The notes beneath the pieces were generated by a model, which saw only the letters and a list, made by a program, of their open reading frames with translations, had not been told where the DNA came from and made no database searches. The position numbers and the translations under genes are program-made. This document shows, in pieces, positions 18,605 to 26,396 of a DNA stretch of 64,000 nucleotides (position 1 is its first letter; each line of letters opens with the position of its first letter). Source of the DNA: an uncultured Phocaeicola sp. (lineage in GTDB: Bacteria; Bacteroidota; Bacteroidia; Bacteroidales; Bacteroidaceae); the NCBI GenBank assembly GCA_944320885.1, contig CALUJE010000009.1, positions 33,668 through 97,667 on the forward strand. The letters run 5' to 3'.

Positions 18605-19015
18605 ATGAAATCTTCAGTTATCTACGACAACCTGCTAAAACATGAAGTGAAACCTTCAGTTCAGCGAATGGCTATCATGGATTATATGATGACTCATTTC
18701 ACACACCCAAGTGTTGATGATATCTATAATGCGTTGAGTCCAAAATTCCCTACGCTTTCACGAACGACAGTGTACAATACTCTGAAACTGTTTGTAGAGC
18801 ATGGAGCTGTGCAGATGTTGACAATTGATGAACATAATGCTTGTTTCGACGGTAATACAGAACTGCATGCACATTTTCTGTGTAAGAAGTGTGGAAAAAT
18901 ATATGACGTCCCCTTACAGGCAGAAATGGCTCGTTTGATTGGTGATATGATTGAAGGTAACGAAGTAACAGAACTTCACCAGTATTTTAAAGGTGTATGC
19001 AAGGATTGCAGATAA
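18605..19015 (+). CDS. Fur-family transcription regulator, probably PerR-like
   Basis: A metal-dependent regulator of 136 residues. The winged helix spans about residues 10-80, with recognition region LSRTTVYNTLKLFVEHGAV. A C-terminal dimerisation domain follows, with two zinc-type CxxC pairs, HFLCKKCGKIYD and VCKDCR. The next gene, rubrerythrin, begins 48 bases downstream. That neighbourhood is the usual one for peroxide-sensing PerR proteins, so I infer peroxide control rather than iron or zinc uptake control. The ATG at 18605 is preferred over an upstream TTG at 18596. The identity as PerR rather than Fur or Zur is inference. Confidence 0.85.
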   Translation: MKSSVIYDNLLKHEVKPSVQRMAIMDYMMTHFTHPSVDDIYNALSPKFPTLSRTTVYNTLKLFVEHGAVQMLTIDEHNACFDGNTELHAHFLCKKCGKIYDVPLQAEMARLIGDMIEGNEVTELHQYFKGVCKDCR

Positions 19016-19062
19016 TTAATTAACTAACGATATTGACTAACTTATTAAAAAAAAAGAGTATT

Positions 19063-19608
19063 ATGAAAAAGTTTATTTGTACAGTTTGTGGTTATATTCA
19101 TGAAGGTGATGCAGCTCCTGAAAAGTGTCCTATGTGTAAAGCTCCAGCTTCAAAATTTAAAGAAATGACTGAAACTTCTTTGGAATTTGTTGCAGAACAC
19201 AATATCGGTGTAGCTAAAGGTTGTGATGAAGAAATGATTAAAGACCTGAACGCTCACTTCAACGGTGAATGTACTGAAGTTGGTATGTATTTGGCTATGA
19301 GCCGTCAGGCTGATCGTGAGGGATATCCTGAAATTGCTGAGGCTTTCAAACGCTATGCATGGGAAGAGGCTGAGCACGCTGCTAAATTTGCTGAATTGCT
19401 CGGTGACTGTGTATGGGATACCAAAACAAACCTGGAAAAACGTATGAACGCTGAAAGTGGTGCATGTGCAGATAAAGCTCGTATTGCTAAACGTGCAAAA
19501 GAACTGAATCTGGATGCTATTCACGATACTGTTCATGAAATGGCTCGCGACGAAGCTCGTCACGGAAAAGGTTTTGAAGGACTCTTCAATAGATATTTCA
19601 AGAAATAA
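19063..19608 (+). CDS. Rubrerythrin with N-terminal rubredoxin domain
   Basis: A 181-residue non-haem di-iron protein that reduces hydrogen peroxide in anaerobes. The rubredoxin-like domain is at the N-terminus: [12 protein letters not shown] (Cys 6 and 9) and EKCPMCKAP (Cys 22 and 25). The ferritin-like four-helix bundle follows, with iron-ligand motifs [17 protein letters not shown] and [11 protein letters not shown]. This is the reversed domain order compared with classical rubrerythrin. The ATG at 19063 is chosen because an upstream TTG would add an implausible extension. It is in an operon with the Fur-family regulator, consistent with peroxide defence. Confidence 0.92.
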   Translation: MKKFICTVCGYIHEGDAAPEKCPMCKAPASKFKEMTETSLEFVAEHNIGVAKGCDEEMIKDLNAHFNGECTEVGMYLAMSRQADREGYPEIAEAFKRYAWEEAEHAAKFAELLGDCVWDTKTNLEKRMNAESGACADKARIAKRAKELNLDAIHDTVHEMARDEARHGKGFEGLFNRYFKK

Positions 19609-19629
19609 GTAATTTTTTACGATAGTGCG

Positions 19630-19667
19630 AAAAGGATGTGTTCTGTTTAAGGATGCATCCTTTTTTT
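19630..19667 (+). terminator. Terminator after rubrerythrin
   Basis: A 9-bp stem (19630-19638 with 19656-19664) with a 17-base loop runs into a T-tract ending at 19667. Confidence 0.65.
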
Positions 19668-19749
19668 GTGTATATGCATGTTCTGAAAAGCGGAACGATA
19701 TATTTTTTGATTTTATTTCATTTGCCGGCTTTTGTTTTTGTCTGTTTCT

Positions 19750-19780
19750 TTTGCTGTAGTATATGTTTTTTCTACATTTG
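19750..19780 (+). promoter_or_regulatory. Promoter of rsmE and downstream genes
   Basis: TTTG (19750-19753), a 19-base spacer and TACATTTG (19773-19780) match the Bacteroidetes consensus, 30 bases ahead of the rsmE start. Confidence 0.75.
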
Positions 19781-19810
19781 TAAATAAATACATTTTTTAA
19801 ATATTAAAAT

Positions 19811-20512
19811 ATGCACGTTTTTTATACTCCTGATATAGATACCCGATATGAACTTCCGGAAGAGGAAGCTGCACACTGCATAAGAGTGTTGCGTTTGGCC
19901 GTGGGTGATGAGATAATGCTTACAGATGGAAAAGGATATTTTTACAAGGCTGAAATAGATTCGATTTCCGGAAAACGCTGTTCTTTTTCAATTTTGGAAA
20001 AAAACAGGCAGGAGCCTCTATGGAAAGGACATCTTCATCTGGCGATGGCACCTACCAAGAACATGGAACGCACGGAATGGTTTGTGGAAAAGGCTACCGA
20101 AATAGGAGTTGATGAGATTTCCTTTTTGAATTGCCGCTTTTCGGAGCGTAAGGTGATAAAGCTTGAGCGTGTTGAAAAGATAGTTGTGTCTGCTGTCAAG
20201 CAGTCATTAAAGGCACGAAAACCGCAGGTTAATGAAATGATTCCGTTTGAAAAGTTTGTAAAGATGAGTTTCTCTGGCGATAAGTTTATAGCACATTGTA
20301 ATCCCGGAGAAAAGGAGCTTTTGAAAGATTGTCTGTGCGATGCAAATGATGCCCTGGTTTTGATAGGACCGGAAGGTGATTTTAGTCCTGAAGAAGTAAG
20401 TCTGGCAATGGAAAACGGTTTCAGACCGATAAGTCTGGGATCTTCACGCTTACGTACTGAAACAGCTGCTCTGGTTGCATGTCATTTAATGAATTTGTTC
20501 CATCAAAATTAA
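19811..20512 (+). CDS. rsmE: 16S rRNA (uracil-1498-N3)-methyltransferase
   Basis: RsmE methylates U1498 of 16S rRNA using S-adenosylmethionine. The 233-residue protein has a PUA-like N-terminal part (HCIRVLRLAVGDEIMLTDGK) and a SPOUT-fold C-terminal domain with the knot motifs LVLIGPEGDFSPEEV (about residues 175-189) and SLGSSRLRTETAAL (about 204-217). It also has AMAPTKNMERTEWFVEKATE. The DUF4836 lipoprotein gene starts 7 bases after its stop, so rsmE probably leads the operon through to about 24.4 or 24.9 kb. Confidence 0.94.
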   Translation: MHVFYTPDIDTRYELPEEEAAHCIRVLRLAVGDEIMLTDGKGYFYKAEIDSISGKRCSFSILEKNRQEPLWKGHLHLAMAPTKNMERTEWFVEKATEIGVDEISFLNCRFSERKVIKLERVEKIVVSAVKQSLKARKPQVNEMIPFEKFVKMSFSGDKFIAHCNPGEKELLKDCLCDANDALVLIGPEGDFSPEEVSLAMENGFRPISLGSSRLRTETAALVACHLMNLFHQN

Positions 20513-20519
20513 TATTTCT

Positions 20520-21998
20520 ATGAAAAAATCTGTTTTCAGAACTCTTTGTCTGGTATGTGTTGCTGTCATGATGGCCGCATGTAGTAATCAGGATGATTAT
20601 CGCCAGTGTATACCTTCGGATGTTAAAGCTCTGTGTGCAATAGACGTAGCTTCGATCATGGAAAAGGGGGGACTCAAAGATTTGGTAAAAGACCAGTCAT
20701 CAATGAATAACCTGTCGGAACTGTTTTCAGAATCAGGTATTAATCTGCAGGAAAAAGTCTATATGTTTATGACCGGTAAGGAAGATCTTGTTTGTCTTAT
20801 CCGGCTGGACAGTGAACGGAAATTTAAAAAATTCCTGAAAAATGAATTTGATGCGTTGATAAAGGGTGAAATAAAATCGGATGATGGATTTTCATACATA
20901 GATGATGGACCTGTCGCTGTTGTTTTCAATGATGATGTGGCTATCTGGTCAATGTCACAGTCGGGGGCAACGGGCGAAGCAATGTGCTTGCGTTCGATGA
21001 ACTGGATAAAGCAGAAGCGTGAAGACAGTTTTATGATGAACAAGGATTTTGATGTCATAGATAAGGAACAGAGTGATTTCTTTGCATGGGTTAGCATGGA
21101 TGTTATTCCCGCACCGTTTAAGCTGACTACACAGATGAGCTTGCCGCGAGATGTTTCGTTGGATGATATTCATTATCTGGCCAGCATGCGTTTTGAGAAT
21201 GGAAAGGGAATAATACGTTCAACGGTACTTCCGGCAACCCAAGCTGCCGCTGAAATGTATGACAGACAGGTTGCCATGATGAAACCTATTCAGGGAACTT
21301 TTCTGCCGGATAAGGATAATCCGTTGTTTTTCTGGTTGGGATTCTCTGTGGATGGCCGTAAATTCTGCAAGCAGCTGGAAGAGAATCCGGACGCACGGCA
21401 GATGGTGGAAGGAGTGACTTTTGGATTTAATATCAAAAAACTGATATCTTCAATAAACGGAGATGTGGCCTTGGGAGTAGCCTTGCCAGACTCAGGAAAA
21501 CAGATATATCCTGTAGCCATTCGTGCCAAACTTGAAAATGATTCCATTCTGGAAGATATGGAAACCATGCAGCAGATGATGACAATGCTTGGAGTTGACT
21601 TGAAAAAGGTCGAAAACAGAAAGTATTGCTTGAAACAGGAAGCAGGAGATTTTTATTTTGGAGTAGACCGGAAAAATCATTTTTATTATACCAGTGACGA
21701 GCAACTGATACAGCCGGATAATGAGAACGGTCGTCCGGACTGGACTTCAGAAATTGACAAAAACTGTTTGTATATGAGAATGGATGTGGCGCAGGGCGTA
21801 GAAATGTTGCGACAGATTCCGGACCCTAAGTTACAGAGCCTTATGCCGGTTTTAAGATTGATGGATACCATTGTGTTGAAATCGGAAAATAATAAGGATT
21901 GTACCATTGTTTTGAATGCAATCAATACGGAAGAGAACTTCCTTAAACAGATTTTGCGTGCATGTATAACTGTATATGGAGACAATCAGACTAATTGA
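20520..21998 (+). CDS. DUF4836-type lipoprotein
   Basis: A 492-residue envelope protein with lipobox MMAAC (Cys about residue 21). It starts SNQDDYRQCIPSDVKALCAIDVASIMEKGG, a pattern I associate with the Bacteroidetes family DUF4836, whose function is unknown. It is largely alpha/beta with no visible enzyme motif. The C-terminal end overlaps the next gene, an ABC ATPase, by 23 bases, so the two are translationally coupled. Its place ahead of an ABC ATPase and permease suggests a periplasmic or lipoprotein partner of that transporter; this is inference. Confidence 0.8.
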   Translation: MKKSVFRTLCLVCVAVMMAACSNQDDYRQCIPSDVKALCAIDVASIMEKGGLKDLVKDQSSMNNLSELFSESGINLQEKVYMFMTGKEDLVCLIRLDSERKFKKFLKNEFDALIKGEIKSDDGFSYIDDGPVAVVFNDDVAIWSMSQSGATGEAMCLRSMNWIKQKREDSFMMNKDFDVIDKEQSDFFAWVSMDVIPAPFKLTTQMSLPRDVSLDDIHYLASMRFENGKGIIRSTVLPATQAAAEMYDRQVAMMKPIQGTFLPDKDNPLFFWLGFSVDGRKFCKQLEENPDARQMVEGVTFGFNIKKLISSINGDVALGVALPDSGKQIYPVAIRAKLENDSILEDMETMQQMMTMLGVDLKKVENRKYCLKQEAGDFYFGVDRKNHFYYTSDEQLIQPDNENGRPDWTSEIDKNCLYMRMDVAQGVEMLRQIPDPKLQSLMPVLRLMDTIVLKSENNKDCTIVLNAINTEENFLKQILRACITVYGDNQTN

Positions 21999-22620
21999 TA
22001 CATTACCTCGTGTTTTTGACGGACAACCGGAGATAAAGTCGGATGTATGGAACCGGGAGATTGCGTTTCAAAGAGGGAAGACTTATTTAGTGGAGGCAGC
22101 GTCGGGAACAGGAAAGTCTTCATTATGCAGTTTTATATACGGATATCGGAATGATTATAATGGAGATATCTGTTTTGATGATGTCAATATCAGACAAATA
22201 AGTCTGAATGGATGGCTGAAAATCAGAAAAGAAAACATAAGTTTCCTGTTTCAGGACTTGAGGCTTTTCAACGAACTGACGGCATGGGAGAATGTTGAGA
22301 TAAAGAATGCGCTGACCCGTTTCAAAACGCAGGAAGAAATAGAACGGCTTTTTGACAGAATGCAGTTGGCAGACAAACGTCATTGCCTGGTTGGAAAACT
22401 GTCGTATGGACAGCAGCAAAGAGTAGCTTTTATCAGAGCTTTATGTCAGCCTTATGATTTCATTTTGCTGGATGAGCCGGTAAGTCATCTGGACGAAGAA
22501 AATGCACATATCATGGCTGATATTCTTCAGGAGGAGGCTGTAGGTAAAGGTGCCGGTATTCTGGTAACGTCTATCGGAAAGCATTTGTCGTTGAATTATT
22601 CTGAAATAGTGAGGCTATGA
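21976..22620 (+). CDS. ABC transporter ATP-binding protein
   Basis: A 214-residue ATPase of the LolD/FtsE/MacB-like class. Walker A is AASGTGKSSL (about residues 40-49), with alanine in place of the usual first glycine. The Q-loop is at SFLFQDLRLF, the signature is LSYGQQQR (about 140-147, where LSGGQ is usual), and Walker B is FILLDEPVSHLDEE (about 161-174). The start overlaps the DUF4836 gene by 23 bases, and the stop overlaps the permease start by 4 bases. Small departures in Walker A and signature hint at a diverged, specialised ATPase. Substrate unknown. Confidence 0.85.
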   Translation: METIRLIDTLPRVFDGQPEIKSDVWNREIAFQRGKTYLVEAASGTGKSSLCSFIYGYRNDYNGDICFDDVNIRQISLNGWLKIRKENISFLFQDLRLFNELTAWENVEIKNALTRFKTQEEIERLFDRMQLADKRHCLVGKLSYGQQQRVAFIRALCQPYDFILLDEPVSHLDEENAHIMADILQEEAVGKGAGILVTSIGKHLSLNYSEIVRL

Positions 22621-23819
22621 GATTGTTGTGGAAATTGTTGCGCCGTCATGTCAGTATGGCGCAGTTGCTGGGTTTCTTTCTGGCCAACTGGATTGGGTTG
22701 ACTATTATTCTGCTCAGTGCCCAGTTTTATTATGACGTGCGTCCTTTGTTTGGAGAAAGTGATTCTTTCTTTAAAAAACAGTATCTTGTGATATCAAAGC
22801 CTGTAAATACGTTGGGAAGTCTTTTGGGAAGTAAGGGGACATTCTCATCCGGAGATATACAGGCGATAGAAGAGCAACCCTTTACAAAAAGTGTAGGAGC
22901 TTTTTCTTCATCATTATATGATGTATCAATGTCGGCAGGAATGTTCGGTACGAATATGAATATTCAGACAGAGATGTTTTTTGAGTCTGTTCCTGATGGA
23001 TATATTGACATTGATTTGTCTGAATGGAAATATCTTCCGGGCAGTAAAATCATTCCTATCATTCTTCCCAAAAACTATTTGAATCTGTATAACTTCGGTT
23101 TTGCCCAAAGCAGAAATCTACCCCGTTTGTCTGAGGGGGTATTGTCAATGCTCAGTTTGAAGATTTATATATCCGGAAGTGGGAAAAGAGATGTTTTTGA
23201 AGGACGGATTGTCGGATTCTCCAACCGTTTGAATACAATATTAGTGCCCGATGCCTTTATGACGTGGGCAAATGATTACTATGCTGCGGGCAGAAAGAAA
23301 GAACCTTCGAGACTGATTGTGGAAGTTACGAATCCCGCCGATGAGGCAATCGTGAAGTACATGGATGCACACCGCTATGAGGTAGAAGGTGATGATCTTG
23401 AAAGCGGAAAGACAGCCTGGTTCCTGAAAATCATAGTCGGAATAGTCTTTTTTGTGGGATTTGTCATAACCTTGCTTTCATTTTATATATTGATGTTGAG
23501 TATTTTTTTAATTTTGCAGAAAAATACAGGCAAGATACAAAACCTGATGTTGATTGGCTATTCTCCACGAAAAGTCGCATTACCTTATCAGTTGCTGGTA
23601 TTGTTTTTGAATATACTGGTGAGCATATTGGCTGTTACTGTCGTTTGGAATGTACATTTGGCTTATGTGGAGGAAATAAGACAAATATATCCGTCGTTCG
23701 GTAACGGAAGCCTTTTGCCGATATTCGTCATATTATTGATATTGTTTGTGTTTATATCGTTATTCAATATCTTTGTCATACATAAAAAAGTAAAAAGGAT
23801 TTGGAACGGAAACTTATAA
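22617..23819 (+). CDS. ABC transporter permease, FtsX/MacB-like
   Basis: A 400-residue membrane protein with one N-terminal membrane segment (about residues 18-40), a large extracytoplasmic domain of about 230 residues, and three more membrane segments near the C-terminus (around IIVGIVFFVGFVITLLSFY, a second near 310-335, and a last near 365-390). This layout is typical of FtsX/LolE/MacB-type permeases that do mechanical work on envelope substrates. It overlaps the ATPase by 4 bases and the CPBP-protease gene by 19. Substrate unknown. Confidence 0.8.
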   Translation: MRLLWKLLRRHVSMAQLLGFFLANWIGLTIILLSAQFYYDVRPLFGESDSFFKKQYLVISKPVNTLGSLLGSKGTFSSGDIQAIEEQPFTKSVGAFSSSLYDVSMSAGMFGTNMNIQTEMFFESVPDGYIDIDLSEWKYLPGSKIIPIILPKNYLNLYNFGFAQSRNLPRLSEGVLSMLSLKIYISGSGKRDVFEGRIVGFSNRLNTILVPDAFMTWANDYYAAGRKKEPSRLIVEVTNPADEAIVKYMDAHRYEVEGDDLESGKTAWFLKIIVGIVFFVGFVITLLSFYILMLSIFLILQKNTGKIQNLMLIGYSPRKVALPYQLLVLFLNILVSILAVTVVWNVHLAYVEEIRQIYPSFGNGSLLPIFVILLILFVFISLFNIFVIHKKVKRIWNGNL

Positions 23820-24448
23820 AACAGATTTGCTGGGTAGACGGAAGTCTGCTTTCAATTGTAGTGATAGCCTTGTGCTGGTTTGTCCTTTTCTCACCGTGGA
23901 CCAGACCGTGGGTTAATTTCTGGTGGGTTTTGTCGATATCTTCATTCCTGGTTTCTATTCTTGCCGGACATTTCTATCCTCAGTGGACACTGGACATGGA
24001 TGTCGATAAGAAGAATTTCCTCTTGGGTTTTGGCTTGTTTGCCGTATTGTGTGGAGGTTGTTATGGTGGCAGTATGTATCTGATGGAGCAGTATCCGTTT
24101 CTAGAGGAACAGTTTGACAGGCTTCATCTGCTGTATGATGACTCTACCTATTATTTTCTGGCTATATTCCTTCTGTTGCTGATGGGGCAGGCTGAAGAGA
24201 TATTCTGGCGTGGATATATTCAGCGGGCATTGTCCGAACGTTTGTCGCCCAATGCCGGTTATCTGATAACAACATTGCTGTATACCTTAATGTATGCATG
24301 GGCTTTTAACTGGGCCTTGACATTGGGAGCATTTGTGTTGAGTCTGGTGTGGGGTGGTTTGTGTCGGTATAATCCGCGTTGGTTATCACCGGTAATGTTG
24401 TCGCACATGTTACTGAATGTTGTCTTCTTTATATTGTTTCCTTTATGA
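23801..24448 (+). CDS. CPBP-family intramembrane metalloprotease
   Basis: A 215-residue multi-spanning membrane protein with the CPBP/ABI (CAAX protease-like) motif AEEIFWRGYIQRAL (about residues 126-139: EE followed by R). The downstream conserved motifs are in the region of AWAFNWALTLGAFVLSLVWG and a late SHMLLNVVFFILF, whose His is expected to bind metal. The start is a TTG at 23801 inside the permease gene (19-base overlap). The first in-frame ATGs would cut into membrane segments, so the TTG is preferred. Members can act in peptide maturation or immunity; here it is coupled to an ABC system. Confidence 0.78.
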   Translation: MERKLIKQICWVDGSLLSIVVIALCWFVLFSPWTRPWVNFWWVLSISSFLVSILAGHFYPQWTLDMDVDKKNFLLGFGLFAVLCGGCYGGSMYLMEQYPFLEEQFDRLHLLYDDSTYYFLAIFLLLLMGQAEEIFWRGYIQRALSERLSPNAGYLITTLLYTLMYAWAFNWALTLGAFVLSLVWGGLCRYNPRWLSPVMLSHMLLNVVFFILFPL

Positions 24449-24472
24449 TAATCTGAAAAAACTGCATAAAAT

Positions 24473-24883
24473 ATGGTTCAACAGGTAGAATTGATTTTGC
24501 GTCCCCGTACACGGGGATTTCATCTGGTAACCGATGAAGTTCTTTCCGCTTTGCCGGAGTTGCCTGCATGTGGGTTGTTGCATTTGTTTGTCAAGCATAC
24601 CAGCTGTGGACTGGCGATTAATGAAAATGCTGATCCGGATGTGCGGACAGATATGGAGTCGTCGTTTAACCGTCTGGTGAAAGAAAGAGAACCTTATTAT
24701 CTTCATACGTTGGAGGGGGCTGATGATATGCCGGCACATATAAAGAGCGTGCTTACAGGAGTCAGTCTTACTATTCCTATCACGAATGGCCGGTTGAATA
24801 TGGGAACCTGGCAGGGGATATATCTGTGTGAATATCGCAACTATGGAGGTCCGCGTCATATTACGGCCACTATAATCAGTTGA
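24473..24883 (+). CDS. YjbQ family protein (UPF0047, secondary thiamine-phosphate synthase fold)
   Basis: A 136-residue single-domain protein of the YjbQ/UPF0047 family. The conserved segment HTSCGLAINENADPDVRTDM (about residues 41-60) and TNGRLNMGTWQGIYLCEYR (about 103-121) are diagnostic. E. coli YjbQ has weak thiamine-phosphate synthase activity in vitro, but its physiological role is unsettled. It follows the CPBP protease by 24 bases and probably ends the operon at the terminator near 24905-24953. Confidence 0.88.
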   Translation: MVQQVELILRPRTRGFHLVTDEVLSALPELPACGLLHLFVKHTSCGLAINENADPDVRTDMESSFNRLVKEREPYYLHTLEGADDMPAHIKSVLTGVSLTIPITNGRLNMGTWQGIYLCEYRNYGGPRHITATIIS

Positions 24884-24904
24884 CAATGATATTTTATTGA
24901 CAGG

Positions 24905-24953
24905 AGAGCGTGTAAGGGCAGTGTGTAAAACCGCTGTTTTTACACGCTCTTTT
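24905..24953 (+). terminator. Terminator after yjbQ-like gene
   Basis: An 11-bp stem (24905-24915 with 24940-24950) encloses a smaller CAG/CTG pairing and is followed by a short T-run. Confidence 0.6.
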
Positions 24954-24997
24954 AATATGATGATTGCTGTGCAGTGAAATGTTCCTTGCATGATTTG

Positions 24998-25027
24998 TTG
25001 GGAGTAGAAGTTTTTTTCATAACTTTG
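24998..25027 (+). promoter_or_regulatory. Promoter of the biotin operon leader
   Basis: TTG (24998-25000), a 19-base spacer and TAACTTTG (25020-25027) fit the Bacteroidetes consensus. The expected transcript start, about 25031-25035, falls on or just before the ATG of the leader ORF at 25035, which suggests a leaderless message. Confidence 0.65.
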
Positions 25028-25034
25028 TGCTGAT

Positions 25035-25412
25035 ATGAGAAGATTGAATAGACATAATAGCCGGATGATTCGTTTCCGCCAGTGGAGCCGGAAAGCATAT
25101 GCTGTTTTTTCCAGTCTGGGAAAGCATGTGACTATTGGTTTCGTAGGAAAGGGAATTGTCGATGCCTCCTTATGCAAGTCTTCTCACAGCAGTGCTGCCT
25201 GTTCGGAAGGATATGAATTCTGCACATCGAGACTGTTGGCAGATGACAGTAGTGATGAGAGTAGTATAGGAGGGAATATTATGCCCTCTTGCAGAGATCT
25301 TATGTTTCTTCTGTCTGTTGAAAACAGCTGTAGCCCTGCCCGTAAGTGTGATTTGTTTGTAAAAAGAAGTATAACCGGGAAACAGTATCAGAAAATATCA
25401 GGTATTTTCTGA
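25035..25412 (+). CDS. Small leader protein upstream of bioB (125 aa, function unknown)
   Basis: I do not recognise a named family. The first 50 residues are strongly basic and aromatic (RMIRFRQWSRKAYAVFSSLG, then KHVTIGFVGKGIVDASLCK). I recall similar short proteins ahead of vitamin-related genes in Bacteroides, but this is memory and unverified. The remainder is Ser- and Cys-rich and low in complexity. The ATG lies within a few bases of the predicted transcript start. Its last codons and its stop (25410-25412) fall inside a perfect 18-bp terminator hairpin, so ribosome position could influence termination. Alternatively the DNA may act mainly as a structured leader RNA. No second promoter is seen between it and bioB. 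Confidence 0.5.
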   Translation: MRRLNRHNSRMIRFRQWSRKAYAVFSSLGKHVTIGFVGKGIVDASLCKSSHSSAACSEGYEFCTSRLLADDSSDESSIGGNIMPSCRDLMFLLSVENSCSPARKCDLFVKRSITGKQYQKISGIF

Positions 25413-25424
25413 TACTGTTTTTTT
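25380..25424 (+). terminator. Strong terminator between leader ORF and bioB
   Basis: A perfect 18-bp stem (25380-25397 with 25403-25420) with a five-base loop, followed by T to 25424. It ends 12 bases before the bioB start. Because no promoter follows it, transcription of the biotin genes must pass it or start very close by, so it may be an attenuator. Confidence 0.8.
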
Positions 25425-25436
25425 ATATCCAATAAG

Positions 25437-26396
25437 ATGATGATAGAAATATTGAAAAACAAGGTACTTGATGGTGGCAAGATTTCTTTGTCTGAAGTAC
25501 TTGAACTGGAAAAGAATGCGGCAGATGAAGAATTGTTTGAGGCCGCTCATGAAATAACCGAGAGAATGGCTTCGAAAAATTTTGATATGTGCTCCATAAT
25601 CAATGCTAAATCGGGCCTTTGTTCGGAAGATTGCAAATGGTGTGCACAGTCAATGCATCATCATACAGGAATAAAGGAATATCCGCTGGTATCGGTAGAA
25701 GAGTGCGTAGATGCTGCAGCTGCCAATGCTTCGAAAGAAGTAAAACGCTTTTCGTTGGTTACCAGTGGGCGTAAACCTTCCCCTTCGGAAGTGGAACAGC
25801 TGTGTGAACGTATTCGTGCCATTAAGTCAAATTGCAGAATAGAGGTTTGTGTGTCATTGGGACTGCTCTCTGAAGATGCTATCAAAAAATTGTACGAAGC
25901 CGGTGCAACACGTTATCATTGTAATCTGGAAACAGCTCCGTCTTATTTTTCAAAGCTGTGTTCCACGCATACGCAAGAGCAGAAACTAAAGACACTTGAA
26001 GCTGCCCGAAAGGCCGGAATGGATATTTGTTGCGGAGGAATAATCGGAATGGGAGAGACTATGGAACAGCGCATTGAGCTGGCTTTTACTTTGCGTGAAC
26101 TGGATGTGAAATCCATTCCTCTGAATGTATTACAACCTATTAAGGGAACTCCTCTTCAGGATATAGCCCTGTTGTCCGAAAGGGATATTCTGAGAACTGT
26201 AGCCTTGTTCCGCTTTATACACCCCACATCTTATCTGCGCTTTGCAGGCGGACGTGCAAGGCTTTCGGAAGAAACATTGAGAAAAGCATTATATATAGGA
26301 ATAAATTCGGCCATTGTGGGTGACATGCTTACAACCTTGGGCTCGAACATTGCAGATGATAAAAAACGAATAAAAGAAGCTGGATATGAATTATAA
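25437..26396 (+). CDS. bioB: Biotin synthase
   Basis: BioB is a radical-SAM enzyme that inserts sulfur into dethiobiotin. The cluster-binding motif is [11 protein letters not shown] (about residues 62-72, CxxxCxxC). The later [20 protein letters not shown] and [13 protein letters not shown] segments are typical, and RFAGGRARL (about 263-271) contributes the arginine ligand of the second cluster. The length of 319 is normal. It opens a six-gene operon and overlaps bioA by 11 bases. Two adjacent ATGs (25437 and 25440) could start it. Confidence 0.96.
   Translation: MMIEILKNKVLDGGKISLSEVLELEKNAADEELFEAAHEITERMASKNFDMCSIINAKSGLCSEDCKWCAQSMHHHTGIKEYPLVSVEECVDAAAANASKEVKRFSLVTSGRKPSPSEVEQLCERIRAIKSNCRIEVCVSLGLLSEDAIKKLYEAGATRYHCNLETAPSYFSKLCSTHTQEQKLKTLEAARKAGMDICCGGIIGMGETMEQRIELAFTLRELDVKSIPLNVLQPIKGTPLQDIALLSERDILRTVALFRFIHPTSYLRFAGGRARLSEETLRKALYIGINSAIVGDMLTTLGSNIADDKKRIKEAGYEL

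Noticed and set aside
24443..25177. 244-codon minus-strand ORF over yjbQ and the biotin leader
   Set aside because: It is antisense to YjbQ, runs through a terminator and a promoter, and has no recognisable domain.
25035..25425. Cobalamin riboswitch in the biotin leader
   Set aside because: The typical B12 box is absent, and the region reads as a continuous open frame; a similar-looking CCTGCC segment near 25335 lacks the rest of the motif.
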